The notes: generated from the letters alone by a model not told the origin. DNA of 64,000 bases from Loktanella gaetbuli (GCF_020531945.1 NZ_JAJATZ010000002.1:248001-312000); one strand, 5' to 3'. Positions 16,695-25,180 are shown, counted from the first letter of the stretch. Program-made: numbers and translations.

Positions 16695-17855
16695 ATGGCA
16701 CAGGTCGATATATCCCCTGACGTGTTGGAATGGGCGCGAGAACGCGCCGGGATGCCGTTCGACAACCTCGTACAGCGTTTTAAAAAGTACCCCTCTTGGA
16801 TAGAGGGAAAGGGCGGTCCGACCTTCAAGCAGCTGGAAACCTTGGCCGCGACCCTTCATTTACCGCTCGGCATGTTCTTCCTGCCTGCCCCCCCCGAAGA
16901 GCAGCTGCCCTTGCCCGACTTCCGGCGGATGGCAGGGGCGGGTTTTGGGCGACCAAGTACAGAATTGATCGATACGATTCACACCTGCCAGCGACGCCAG
17001 AGTTGGTATCGTGACCACCTTGCGGGATCCGGAGCGCCGCTTCTGGAATTCGTCGGCTCATTTACGGCGGACGACCCGCCTGCGATTGTGGCGGGCAGCA
17101 TCCGCACCATGCTGAAACTGGAGGTCGGGAGCCGATCCGAGGCCGCAAATTGGGGAGAGTTTCTGCGCCTTTTCATTACCCTTGCCCGCGAGGCCGGGAT
17201 TCTCGTGATGATTAACGGCGTCGTCGGAAATAACACCCACCGGAAGCTGAATCCGCGCGAGTTTCGCGGCTTTGCAATATCCGACCCGTTTGCGCCGCTC
17301 GTGTTCGTGAATGGCGCGGATACGAAGGCCGGTCAGATCTTTACGCTTGCCCACGAGCTTGCGCACATCTGGATCGGCAAGGGCGGGATCAGCAATGCCG
17401 CAGCTGACTACCTACCGGAGGACATGGAACCAGACAGCACTGTGGAGCGGTTCTGCAATGCAGTCGCTGCCGAAGTGCTCGTGCCGATGGCTCAACTCCA
17501 GAACATGGAACTACCCGAAGATAGCGACTTGGCGAAGACAACAATCGCCCGCGTGTTCCGAGTCAGCACTCTGGTCGCTCTACGCCGCCTTAAAGATCTT
17601 GGACGCCTAAGCTACGACGCTTTCCAACAAGCTTATGAAGCCGAACTCGAATTCCTGATGGAAAAAGCGAAACGTAGCTCGGGAGGCGACTTCTACGCGA
17701 CGATGGGGGCCCGCGTTGATCCGCACTTTGCATCGGCGGTCATCTCGACGGCCCTTGAAGGCAGGACTCTGATGGGCGAAGCCTTCGACCTATTGAATCT
17801 CAAGAACAGCAAGACTTTCCGTGAAGAAGCAAGGCGACTGGGAGTAGCTAGCTGA
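16695..17855 (+). CDS. HTH / ImmA-IrrE family metallopeptidase
   Basis: 386-residue protein. An N-terminal XRE-like region (about 1-65: SPDVLEWARERAGMPFDNLV ... LETLAATLHLPLGMFF) is followed by a zinc peptidase domain with the HExxH motif in FTLAHELAHIW (about 217-227) and a downstream acidic ligand region (ERFCNAVAAEVLVP). Such proteins cleave repressors (ImmA of ICEBs1, IrrE) or act as the antitoxin-like half of two-gene modules. The stop overlaps the next gene's ATG by one base. With the DUF4411 partner it forms a module often met in defence regions; its mode of action is inferred. Confidence 0.87.
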   Translation: MAQVDISPDVLEWARERAGMPFDNLVQRFKKYPSWIEGKGGPTFKQLETLAATLHLPLGMFFLPAPPEEQLPLPDFRRMAGAGFGRPSTELIDTIHTCQRRQSWYRDHLAGSGAPLLEFVGSFTADDPPAIVAGSIRTMLKLEVGSRSEAANWGEFLRLFITLAREAGILVMINGVVGNNTHRKLNPREFRGFAISDPFAPLVFVNGADTKAGQIFTLAHELAHIWIGKGGISNAAADYLPEDMEPDSTVERFCNAVAAEVLVPMAQLQNMELPEDSDLAKTTIARVFRVSTLVALRRLKDLGRLSYDAFQQAYEAELEFLMEKAKRSSGGDFYATMGARVDPHFASAVISTALEGRTLMGEAFDLLNLKNSKTFREEARRLGVAS

Positions 17856-18331
17856 TGTTGTTACTGGACACTAACGCCTTTTTAACACCTGCGCTGAGCT
17901 ACTACGCCTTCGACATCTGCGGAGGATACTGGAATTGGATTTCAAGTGCCGCAGCCTCTGGTAAGGTAGCAAGCATCGCTCCGGTGAAACGCGAACTACA
18001 AAAGAAAGATGATCAGGTAAAGCACTGGATTGAGCTGCACGGAAAGAGCATCTTCATGCCTGAAGACGGCACGATCGGAAACAGCATGGGCCAGGTCGCG
18101 AGCTGGGCAACCTCGAACGGCTATACTTCGTCCGCCGTCGCAGACTTCCTGAGCAAGGCCGATGCTTACCTTGTCGCCTACGCAATTCACGGGGGTCACG
18201 ATATCGTAACGCTCGAAACCCGAGAGCCACTCAGGATGAGCAAAGTCAAGATTCCTGACGCCGCGGACGCTCACGGCATCAGCACGATATCACCTTACGA
18301 GATGCTGCGTAGGAATGGAATTCGTCTATAG
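17855..18331 (+). CDS. DUF4411 family protein, PIN-like
   Basis: 158-residue DUF4411 protein. It begins MLLLDTNAFLTPALSYYAFD, where LLLDTNAF is the first acidic strand of a PIN-like nuclease, and has KADAYLVAYAIHGGHDIVTLE (about 109-129) with further acidic residues. DUF4411 proteins recurrently follow ImmA/IrrE-HTH proteins, as here with a one-base overlap, and are proposed as toxins of a type II-like pair. Nuclease activity is inferred, not shown. Confidence 0.78.
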   Translation: MLLLDTNAFLTPALSYYAFDICGGYWNWISSAAASGKVASIAPVKRELQKKDDQVKHWIELHGKSIFMPEDGTIGNSMGQVASWATSNGYTSSAVADFLSKADAYLVAYAIHGGHDIVTLETREPLRMSKVKIPDAADAHGISTISPYEMLRRNGIRL

Positions 18332-18498
18332 TCGTCAATCTGTTCCTGAGCGCAGTAAGCACGTACCACGACGACAGCATTTTACACATTTGTCTGGGGA
18401 TCGAATGGGGAGCTCGGCGTGCCGCTGACTTTCGCAGCGGATCGTCATAGGGCTTTTGCGGCAACCCAAGTTCCGCAAAGGGCCGAAAGCTGATGGAA

Positions 18499-18549
18499 GT
18501 GCGATTTTGGTCAGTTTTCAAAAAATCGTTTGCTGCAACATTAACTGTC
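18499..18549 (+). repeat. 51-bp direct repeat, left copy
   Basis: Matches 58592-58642 at 49 of 51 positions in the same orientation. The element includes the inverted pair GCGATTTT / AAAATCG(C) around a short loop. The two copies bracket the R-M operon, the prophage and the acidic unknown protein, about 40.1 kb apart. No integrase gene is inside, so this is either a dispersed repeat or the scar of a lost mobile element. Confidence 0.8.
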
Positions 18550-18837
18550 TGTAGGGAAACAATGAGACTTGCAGTTGCCGGAAGAGAGCGGGCCAAGCCG
18601 GAAGACATCGGAAAGGCCCTTTAAAATAAGTCCTTCAGGTCGGATTGATGCCCTTGTCCCTACGGCGCTGCTGGTTTTGCATATGGCCACTTATGCGCCC
18701 TTTCAGGTCCTCTGGTTGACCTGATCCGACCTCCGCGCAACGAGACGGCGAATGTGCCTCAGACCCCATTTAAACAGGCGTTAAACGCAGCTTTGTCGCC
18801 AACCTTTGGCCGCGAAACGCACGCCTTACCCTACTCA

Positions 18838-18861
18838 AAGTGGGACGTGAGCGTCCCACTT
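18838..18861. promoter_or_regulatory. Hairpin and TGGGAC motif cluster upstream of mod
   Basis: AAGTGGGACG-TGAG-CGTCCCACTT is a perfect 10-bp inverted repeat. The half-site TGGGAC/GTCCCA recurs at about 18874-18879, 18944-18949 and 18993-18998, giving five copies within about 160 bp upstream of mod. This looks like an operator array; the binding factor is unknown. Confidence 0.5.
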
Positions 18862-19047
18862 TATTTGGCGCGTCCCAGTTCCCTCCATATGCCTTGTCTT
18901 AATGGGCTTTCGCGAGTCCCTTCCATGTTCACGACTGGCCTAAGTGGGACGCCGCATCAATCGATTCTCCGTTCGGACCCCGAATCCCTAGCCTGGGACA
19001 CGCACGCGTTGTAGGAGGGACAGACACCTAAAATTTACAGGCTCACT

Positions 19048-20853
19048 ATGTCCGCCAAGTATGACGATCTTAACAAAGCGCAGTTGATCGAGCTTTTGGA
19101 AAAGCGCGACAGGACCAAGAAACTCGGGCTGGTCTGGGAGCGCGACGAGATCGCAGCGGATCAGGCCATCGACGAGAATTTCATCGCCTGCGAGATCGTG
19201 CCAGAACTATCCGACAAGTCCGCGCCCTGGGCGAACATGGTGATCGAGGGCGACAATTTCGATGCGTTGCGCTGGTTGCGAATGACGCTTTCCGGCCAGG
19301 TAAAGTGCATCTATGTCGACCCGCCCTATAACACTGGGAACAAGGACTGGGTTTATAACGACCGCTACATGGACCCCGAGGACCGGTTTCGACAGTCCAC
19401 ATGGCTAGAATTCCTGTACCGCCGGTTCACGCTGGCTCGCGACCTGCTGGCAGAAGATGGAGTGATACTTGTCTCGATCAATGATGACAACAGAGCGGTT
19501 CTGGAGCTTATGATGGATCAGGCCATGCCGGGAATGAGACTTGGTTCCTTGGTCTGGAGAACTCGAGACACCACTAGCGCGAAAGGCGGGAACTTCTCAG
19601 ATGTTCACGAACATATTTTGGTTTATGCCAAGCCTAATTTCATCTTCACCGGTAACCAAAAGTCGAACAAAAAGTATAAGAACCCTGACAACGACCCTCG
19701 CGGTATATGGAATGTTGATCCATTAACACTTGCGTTCGATCGAAATGACCGAGAGAGGTTGTTCTACCCATTGCACGATCCCAAAACCGATATTTGGTAT
19801 CCTTGTGACCCTGATCGGGTATGGGCATATGCATCCAAAGAACGCCTGAAACCGGGTCAAAAGACACGGTCAGACACAATGGAAGCTCATATCGAAAACG
19901 GGATGATTGTTTTCCCCGAACGGCAAGAGATAGCGGTCTGGAACTCGAAGGAAGAAGTGCTTTCCGCGATCGAGCTAGGCAATGTTCCTGTCACGCCTAG
20001 AGACAAGAAACCATTGATCCGAATAGATACCGATCCTGATTTTTGGGTTGGGAAGAAAGTTGGGTTTGGTCGTCCAGGGTTCAAGAAATTTTGGAAAGAT
20101 CTTCGAAGCCATGTCTCTCCATTGAGCAGCTGGATAGCACGAATGAACGAAGAAGAGCTTGATGATCTCTTTACACTGAGGACGAGTTCCGGCGGTGCTG
20201 GCACCAATGAAATACAAAGTATCTTTGGCAGAAAGGCATTCCAGAATCCAAAACCAAAAGCACTGATCAAACAGTTGGTCGCTCAGGCCGCTAGTTCCGG
20301 CGATATGGTCGTTGATTTCTTCGCAGGGTCGGCAACCACTGCACAGGCTGTCATGGAGCTGAACGCCGAGGATGGCGGCGACCGGCGGTTCATCATGGTC
20401 TCTTCGACGGAAGCGACAGAGGGCGAGCCGGACAAGAACCTTTGCCGTGATGTTACGGCGGAACGTGTCCGGCGACTGAATGCAAGCGACGACCCAAAAT
20501 ATGCCGATCTTGCCGCGCCGTTTGCCTATCTGCGCACCCGCGAAATCGCCTTCGAGGATCTGGATTACGATCTGGACCCCAAGGATGCCTGGGCCGCATT
20601 GGAAACTCTGCACGCCTTGCCCTTGACCATCTATGACACCGCCCGCCCTTGGAACGCCCATGAAGGCGAGGCGGTAACCCTGGTCATGGTGGACCGCTAC
20701 GACGCCGCGCTGCTGGATTGGCTAAGCGACCGGTCGCGCCAGAACGTCTTTGTCTACGCCTGGGCGCCGGGACAACTGGCGCGCGAATTGGCAGGCGTCG
20801 AGGTTGAAATCCGATCGGTCCGCGACACGCTGGTACGGAATTTCCAACAATGA
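19048..20853 (+). CDS. mod: Type III restriction-modification system methyltransferase (Mod)
   Basis: 601-residue N6-adenine or N4-cytosine DNA methyltransferase of the type III beta class. The catalytic DPPYNTGNKDW motif (about 91-101) precedes the AdoMet motif VDFFAGSATTAQAVMEL (about 422-438), the permuted beta order. Between them, about 165-415, lies the target-recognition region. That part is AT-richer: a 60-base line at 19681 is about 47% GC against about 62% at 19201, by hand count, suggesting a swapped specificity domain. Overlaps res by four bases (ATGA), so both are made from one message. Confidence 0.93.
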   Translation: MSAKYDDLNKAQLIELLEKRDRTKKLGLVWERDEIAADQAIDENFIACEIVPELSDKSAPWANMVIEGDNFDALRWLRMTLSGQVKCIYVDPPYNTGNKDWVYNDRYMDPEDRFRQSTWLEFLYRRFTLARDLLAEDGVILVSINDDNRAVLELMMDQAMPGMRLGSLVWRTRDTTSAKGGNFSDVHEHILVYAKPNFIFTGNQKSNKKYKNPDNDPRGIWNVDPLTLAFDRNDRERLFYPLHDPKTDIWYPCDPDRVWAYASKERLKPGQKTRSDTMEAHIENGMIVFPERQEIAVWNSKEEVLSAIELGNVPVTPRDKKPLIRIDTDPDFWVGKKVGFGRPGFKKFWKDLRSHVSPLSSWIARMNEEELDDLFTLRTSSGGAGTNEIQSIFGRKAFQNPKPKALIKQLVAQAASSGDMVVDFFAGSATTAQAVMELNAEDGGDRRFIMVSSTEATEGEPDKNLCRDVTAERVRRLNASDDPKYADLAAPFAYLRTREIAFEDLDYDLDPKDAWAALETLHALPLTIYDTARPWNAHEGEAVTLVMVDRYDAALLDWLSDRSRQNVFVYAWAPGQLARELAGVEVEIRSVRDTLVRNFQQ

Positions 20854-23387
20854 GCGGGGGGCGTTACGCACTGGCCGGATATCAGGCACGCGCGCTAGAG
20901 GCGCTGACCGGCGTCATTCGCAAGGTTTCTGAATATCACAACGACCGCCCGCAACAGCGGAAGGAAATCGCGCTGAAAAGCGGCGTGACCCTGCTGCAAG
21001 CGCCGACCGGGTCAGGCAAGACGCTGGTCCTGGGCCGGACGCTTGAAGGGCTGCGCGGAGCGTTGTCACGGCCCGTGGTCTGGTTCTGGTTCGCACCCTA
21101 TGCCGGGCTGGTAACACAAACTCGCGATGCGATTGTCGATCAATGCGGATCGCTACGCGTGAGAGACATCTCCAAGGACCGTGAGCCAGTCGGCACGCGC
21201 GATGGCGACGTGTTCGTCCAGACTTGGAGCGCGGTGGCCGCGAATAACAAAGACGCCCGCAAGGTGCGCCGCACCAAGGAAAGCGCGTTGTCGCTCGACG
21301 ATATGATCGAGACGCTGCGCGACGACGGCTTCTTTGTCGGCGTGGTGATCGACGAGGCGCATCTGAATTTTGGAGCATCGGCCAAGGCGGCTGCGGACTT
21401 CTATTTGAATGCCTTGAAGCCCGATTTCACGGTTCTGGCCACGGCCACGCCTAACGATGACAAGCTGGAAGCCTTTGAGGACAAGGCCGGGATCGAAGTG
21501 GCCAGCCGCGTGATCGTTCCGCGCGGCGATGTGGTTGATGCAGGGCTGAACAAGGAAGGCCTGATGATGGGCGTGATCCGCATGAGCGATGCGGATCGTG
21601 ATCTGGTGGACCATGAACAGGCCACACTGACCGCCGGTTGGACGCAGCATCAGCGCGTAAAGGCACGCTTAGCCGAGCGGGGGATTTCCTTAACGCCGCT
21701 GATGCTGGTCCAGGTCGAGGATCAGGCGGCGGGCGGCGAAGACCCTGTCGACCGTGTGCGCGAGAAGTTGATTCAGGATGGAGTGCCGGAGGGCGCGATT
21801 GCCACGCACACGTCAGGTCAGCCCGATCCGGACTTTCACACGCTCGCCTATGACCCTGATAAGGAAGTGCTCATTTTCAAGGTCGCGGTAGCCACTGGTT
21901 TCGACGCGCCCCGCGCTTGGACATTGGTATCGGTGCGCCCAAACAGGGGTAAGGAATTTGGTCTACAGATCGTTGGTCGGATCATGCGGGTTCATCCACT
22001 GGTCCGGCCATTCCACGGCCAGGATAGCCTGCTAGATCGGGGCTATGTCTTTCTTACTGATCCCGAAATGCAAGCCGGTCTCGACGCGGCCGTCGAAGAG
22101 GTCAAGGCGGTACGGCAAAGCATTGAGCTTATCACAGATCGACTTGATTTGGTCGAATTGAGTACCGCTTCGAAACCCCTAGCCATCAATGGGTTCGTTA
22201 CCGCGGCTCAAATTAATCCATCAATGCCGTCGAGCGAAGAAGACCGTGAGACGCGGATTTCGAGCTTAATCGAGGCCGGGTTCGTGAAACCCGACGCAGC
22301 AGCTCTGCCCGCCGCAGAGCAAGATAGGGCTATCGTTGCCGGCGAAAGATGGCAGCAAATGACACAGACACCATTGTTTGGTGACTTACCGGAAACTGAC
22401 AAACCAGACCGCTTGGAAGTCACGCAGCCTAAGCCTGAGCAAAGAGCATACCCATTGCGAACTGACCTTGATCTGCCGAAAGGTCTGTGGCGAGAGCTTC
22501 CGCCAAACCCTGCGCAAGCGGACCAGTTGGTTGATGATATCGCAAAGATTTTCTGTAATTCTTCAAATGTTGTTTCCTTGCTGCAAAAGCGGAAGACCAA
22601 GGCCACGATGAGCCTAAGTGACTTGTTTGTCGCCAACATGTCTGAAGAAGTTGATCTTCGGCTCAGGCTGTCAAACGCACGCGTAGCCGAAAAGGCGCAA
22701 ATGGCCTTCAACTTCAACGATACGATTGATCCCCGGTTACTGAAGCGCGCGCTGATAAATGAACTTCGGCACGTAGTCGATGATCAAGGTATTGAGGCGG
22801 AGGAACGTGACCTACGGCGTGCACTGGACATGGCCGTCATGGGCGAGCCGGGGAAACTTAAAGACGCAATGAAGATCGCCCAAGGTCGAAACGTTAGGCT
22901 CTCTAATACGGTGCCCATTCCAGACAACTATATGGGGCCCCATGGACTACAACCTGCGGAAAAGTCCGCATACGGTGTGTTCCCGGCGCGGCTTAATCAA
23001 GAAGAGCAAAAGTTTGCGGAAGTCCTCGACCAAGACGGCACGGGCACCGTCTTGTGGTGGATGCGCAACCCGGAAAATGAAAGTTGGGCGACGAGAATTG
23101 TCTTGCCCAGTGGCAAAAACTTTTTCCCTGACTTTATCGTTGGAGTCGCAGGGCGGGCGACGCCGAACGCGATCGCACTGGTTGAAATCAAGGATGACGG
23201 GGACACTGGACGACTGCAATCTGACCGGAACATCGACAAAATCAGGGTCCAACATCGTGAGTACCGCAAGGTATTTTGGACCTATCGAGATAGCGGTGAA
23301 TGGGTGCGGGCAGGCTACGCAGAGAGATTGCACAGAATCGTTTTGAAGGATGTATTTTCGATCAGCGAGATGGTTTTCCTCGAATGA
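20850..23387 (+). CDS. res: Type III restriction-modification system helicase-endonuclease (Res)
   Basis: 845-residue subunit that translocates on DNA and cuts when paired with Mod. Superfamily 2 helicase features: Walker A APTGSGKT (about 51-58), DEAH box VVIDEAHLNFG (about 166-176), LATATPNDD (about 195-203), and motif VI region QIVGRIMRVHP (about 371-381). The C-terminus contains FFPDFIVGVAG...ALVEIKDDGD (about 758-785), a PD-(D/E)xK nuclease core. The middle third, roughly 22.1-23.0 kb, is more AT-rich than the helicase part, again mosaic. ATGA overlap with the next gene. Confidence 0.92.
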   Translation: MSGGRYALAGYQARALEALTGVIRKVSEYHNDRPQQRKEIALKSGVTLLQAPTGSGKTLVLGRTLEGLRGALSRPVVWFWFAPYAGLVTQTRDAIVDQCGSLRVRDISKDREPVGTRDGDVFVQTWSAVAANNKDARKVRRTKESALSLDDMIETLRDDGFFVGVVIDEAHLNFGASAKAAADFYLNALKPDFTVLATATPNDDKLEAFEDKAGIEVASRVIVPRGDVVDAGLNKEGLMMGVIRMSDADRDLVDHEQATLTAGWTQHQRVKARLAERGISLTPLMLVQVEDQAAGGEDPVDRVREKLIQDGVPEGAIATHTSGQPDPDFHTLAYDPDKEVLIFKVAVATGFDAPRAWTLVSVRPNRGKEFGLQIVGRIMRVHPLVRPFHGQDSLLDRGYVFLTDPEMQAGLDAAVEEVKAVRQSIELITDRLDLVELSTASKPLAINGFVTAAQINPSMPSSEEDRETRISSLIEAGFVKPDAAALPAAEQDRAIVAGERWQQMTQTPLFGDLPETDKPDRLEVTQPKPEQRAYPLRTDLDLPKGLWRELPPNPAQADQLVDDIAKIFCNSSNVVSLLQKRKTKATMSLSDLFVANMSEEVDLRLRLSNARVAEKAQMAFNFNDTIDPRLLKRALINELRHVVDDQGIEAEERDLRRALDMAVMGEPGKLKDAMKIAQGRNVRLSNTVPIPDNYMGPHGLQPAEKSAYGVFPARLNQEEQKFAEVLDQDGTGTVLWWMRNPENESWATRIVLPSGKNFFPDFIVGVAGRATPNAIALVEIKDDGDTGRLQSDRNIDKIRVQHREYRKVFWTYRDSGEWVRAGYAERLHRIVLKDVFSISEMVFLE

Positions 23388-23845
23388 CAAAGTGTGGGCT
23401 TAACAACCCACCTCGGAAAAGGGCCTGTAAATTGAAAATGTCCACTGAAGTTCACGGCGATCTGGCCTGCAGTATAGATAAAGCTGGAGGGTCCGGGCAA
23501 GTTATAGGCATCATATCGTACAAATCCTACAGACAAGGTCAGGTGACCGGACCCACCATTGAAGCGGTGCAAGATCAATTCCGTACGATCTGCGAGTTGG
23601 TCGACGGTGGTGGCATTCTAAGACGCGACATTATCATGCTTGGGTACTCTGATGAGTCGACGAAGGGCGATGTCTTACTGACCGACGGTGAAATCATAGG
23701 CGAGTGGAAGATGGACGAAGCAGACTGGTGCCACTTCACTGTTCATGGTGTGGATGAGCCATCAGTCAGCGCTCCCTCGATGTGGATGCTTCATGATGCG
23801 ATTGCGGATTGGATCGAACGCAGTTCGGGAAACGGTTCGTCCTAA
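23384..23845 (+). CDS. Unrecognised third gene of the R-M operon
   Basis: 153 residues from the ATG at 23384, which overlaps the res stop as ATGA; an internal ATG at 23438 would give 135 residues. Soluble, acidic, with GQVIGIISYKSYRQGQVTGP and SMWMLHDAIADWIERS. I do not recognise the family. Coupling to res suggests a role in or regulation of the restriction system. Its composition is nearer the R-M genes than the phage. Its stop codon directly abuts the stop codon of the convergent phage repressor gene, leaving no room for a phage end between them. Confidence 0.6.
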   Translation: MTKCGLNNPPRKRACKLKMSTEVHGDLACSIDKAGGSGQVIGIISYKSYRQGQVTGPTIEAVQDQFRTICELVDGGGILRRDIIMLGYSDESTKGDVLLTDGEIIGEWKMDEADWCHFTVHGVDEPSVSAPSMWMLHDAIADWIERSSGNGSS

Positions 23846-24514
23846 CTACCGCCAGCTATGCCCCGACCAGACGACCTTGCCGATCAGGCGGATTAGGTTG
23901 GCTTCGGCGGGTTTGCGGATCTCAATGGCGTGGTCGGGGTTGTCGGAGCGGATGAGGAGCTGGTCGTCGAGGCGTTCCAGGCGTTTGATGCGGGCGTCGC
24001 CGGTGACGTCGACGAAGGCATAGACGCTGCGATCTCGCAGGGTGGTCTTGCGCTCGTCCACCAAGACAAGGTCACCGTCGGACAGCGTGGGAAGCATGCT
24101 GTCGCCCTGGACACCCAGCACACAGCATTTGTCGGCGATCAGACCGGCTGCGGTCATCCAAGCGGTACGAAAGGCAACTGGCGACAGCGGCGCGGAGTTA
24201 TCCCCACTTCGCCCGGGGCCTGCCGATAATTTCACATCATATCGGCGTACTTTGACGAACTCTTCGTCATTATCGCCAAGTGTTTCGCTTTCAGGCTGTG
24301 CGAAAGTCCTCGGCGGCCCGAGGTAAAGTTCCAAGCCCACGGCATCGCAGATTGCACTTAACCTTTCGATGCCTGGGGACTTTCCACGCCGAAGCCCTTG
24401 TATCGCTGCGCTGCTGTCTTGGCCAAACGCGCGTTGAGCGACCTCCGCTTGCGAAAGGCCCAACTGCTTCCTGTATCTTTCGACCAGGTCAAAGACCTCA
24501 GCGGTGGTTATCAT
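23846..24514 (-). CDS. Phage repressor, XRE HTH with S24 peptidase domain
   Basis: 222-residue CI/LexA-like repressor. The N-terminal helix-turn-helix covers about 1-60 (QLGLSQAEVAQRAFGQDSSA). The S24 autoprotease domain shows the Ser nucleophile in GVQGDSMLPTLSDGDLVLVD (about 133-152) and the catalytic Lys in DARIKRLERL. RecA-stimulated self-cleavage is expected, giving SOS induction, unlike Mu's own c protein, which is not an S24 protein. It is divergent from the early operon across the operators at 24571-24610. Its stop abuts the stop of the R-M operon's third gene. Confidence 0.92.
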   Translation of the reverse strand: MITTAEVFDLVERYRKQLGLSQAEVAQRAFGQDSSAAIQGLRRGKSPGIERLSAICDAVGLELYLGPPRTFAQPESETLGDNDEEFVKVRRYDVKLSAGPGRSGDNSAPLSPVAFRTAWMTAAGLIADKCCVLGVQGDSMLPTLSDGDLVLVDERKTTLRDRSVYAFVDVTGDARIKRLERLDDQLLIRSDNPDHAIEIRKPAEANLIRLIGKVVWSGHSWR

Positions 24515-24570
24515 GGTGCCAAATTACACTGAATTTGCGCAAGCACAAGAAAACGCTGTGTTTCCAAAAT

Positions 24571-24610
24571 AGTGCCTAAAGGCATTGACAGTGTAATGCC
24601 TTTAGGCACT
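24571..24610. promoter_or_regulatory. Phage operators: paired 16-bp inverted repeat
   Basis: AGTGCCTAAAGGCATT (24571-24586) and its exact reverse complement AATGCCTTTAGGCACT (24595-24610) are separated by eight bases. Each arm also contains a near-palindrome of form TGCCT-WW-AGGCA, so the site offers two dimer-binding operators. They overlap the early promoter, so bound repressor would block it. Confidence 0.88.
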
Positions 24611-24613
24611 AAT
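24585..24613 (+). promoter_or_regulatory. Phage early promoter
   Basis: Consensus -35 TTGACA at 24585-24590, a 17-bp spacer and -10 ACTAAT at 24608-24613. The -35 sits between the two operators and the -10 touches the second. Predicted transcription start is about 24619-24621, essentially at the ATG of the first early gene, so the message may be leaderless. On the other strand TGTAAT about 20 bp upstream of the repressor ATG may serve as its -10. Confidence 0.75.
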
Positions 24614-24619
24614 GAGCGC

Positions 24620-24862
24620 ATGGAAACGAATGCCCTTATCAAACTGGCCGAGCTGCACACTGCCTTCACAGGCGGCAGTGAGGCCACGATCTCGAATAAG
24701 ATCACCACCAACGCCCGCCTGTTTGACCGCCTGCGGGAGGACAAGGGCTGCACTGTCACAACCTTCAACAACGCAATGCGCTGGTTTGATGAACACTGGC
24801 CCGCCGATCTGGCGTGGCCTGCCGATGTTCCGCGCCCGTCCAGCAAGGGGAAAGCCGCATGA
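24620..24862 (+). CDS. Small early phage protein, probable Ner/Cro-like regulator
   Basis: 80 residues: TISNKITTNARLFDRLREDKG and NNAMRWFDEHWPADLAWPAD. By position (first early gene next to operators) it occupies the place of Mu ner, and the helical N-terminal half is compatible with DNA binding. I recognise similar conserved small phage and prophage proteins but no defined function. No ribosome site precedes the ATG, consistent with a leaderless start. Overlaps the next gene as ATGA. Confidence 0.65.
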   Translation: METNALIKLAELHTAFTGGSEATISNKITTNARLFDRLREDKGCTVTTFNNAMRWFDEHWPADLAWPADVPRPSSKGKAA

Positions 24863-25089
24863 ACTTGGTCCCTTTCACCACCTCACCCGCCGTTCAGATG
24901 GCCGCAGATGCCGCAGAACTGATGACCGAGGAACAGCGCGTGGCCTTTGCCATGCAATTGATCCTGTCGATCACCGCGCCAAGTTGCAGCCAGCACCTGT
25001 TGCGCGTGTCGGCACAAGCGCGGGCGACCGCTGACCAGATCGAACGAACACGCCAGATCGCCAGAGCTGTGAGTGCGCGCAATGTATGA
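24859..25089 (+). CDS. Small early phage protein, unknown
   Basis: 76 residues, predicted helical and soluble (AADAAELMTEEQRVAFAMQL near the centre). Starts in an ATGA overlap and ends overlapping the next small gene. No family recognised. Position suggests an early accessory protein of the transposition region. Confidence 0.6.
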   Translation: MNLVPFTTSPAVQMAADAAELMTEEQRVAFAMQLILSITAPSCSQHLLRVSAQARATADQIERTRQIARAVSARNV

Positions 25090-25180
25090 CCTGCGCACAA
25101 TCCTGACGGACATCCTTGGTGTCATTGCACTCGCCATCATCCTGATCGGTAGCCTGTTCATTGCGGGTGGCCTGTCATGA
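25082..25180 (+). CDS. Tiny single-span membrane protein
   Basis: 32 residues, MYDLRTILTDIL followed by a hydrophobic segment (GVIALAIILIGSLFIAGG). The ATG overlaps the previous stop region and its TGA overlaps the ATG of the ParB-like gene, so it is embedded in a coupled chain of early genes. That packing is the main evidence that it is translated. Function unknown. Confidence 0.55.
   Translation: MYDLRTILTDILGVIALAIILIGSLFIAGGLS

Larger units (their letters stand above)
18332..19047. other. 716-bp gap upstream of the type III R-M operon
   Basis: No credible gene. It holds one copy of a 51-bp repeat (18499-18549) and, nearer to mod, a cluster of TGGGAC/GTCCCA motifs with a perfect hairpin (18838-18861). 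A GTAGGAGGGAC stretch at about 19010-19020 resembles a ribosome site but lies too far from the mod ATG at 19048. Confidence 0.6.

Noticed and set aside
18499..18549. Attachment site for a tyrosine integrase
   Set aside because: No integrase or tRNA gene adjoins either copy; kept only as a repeat of unknown origin.
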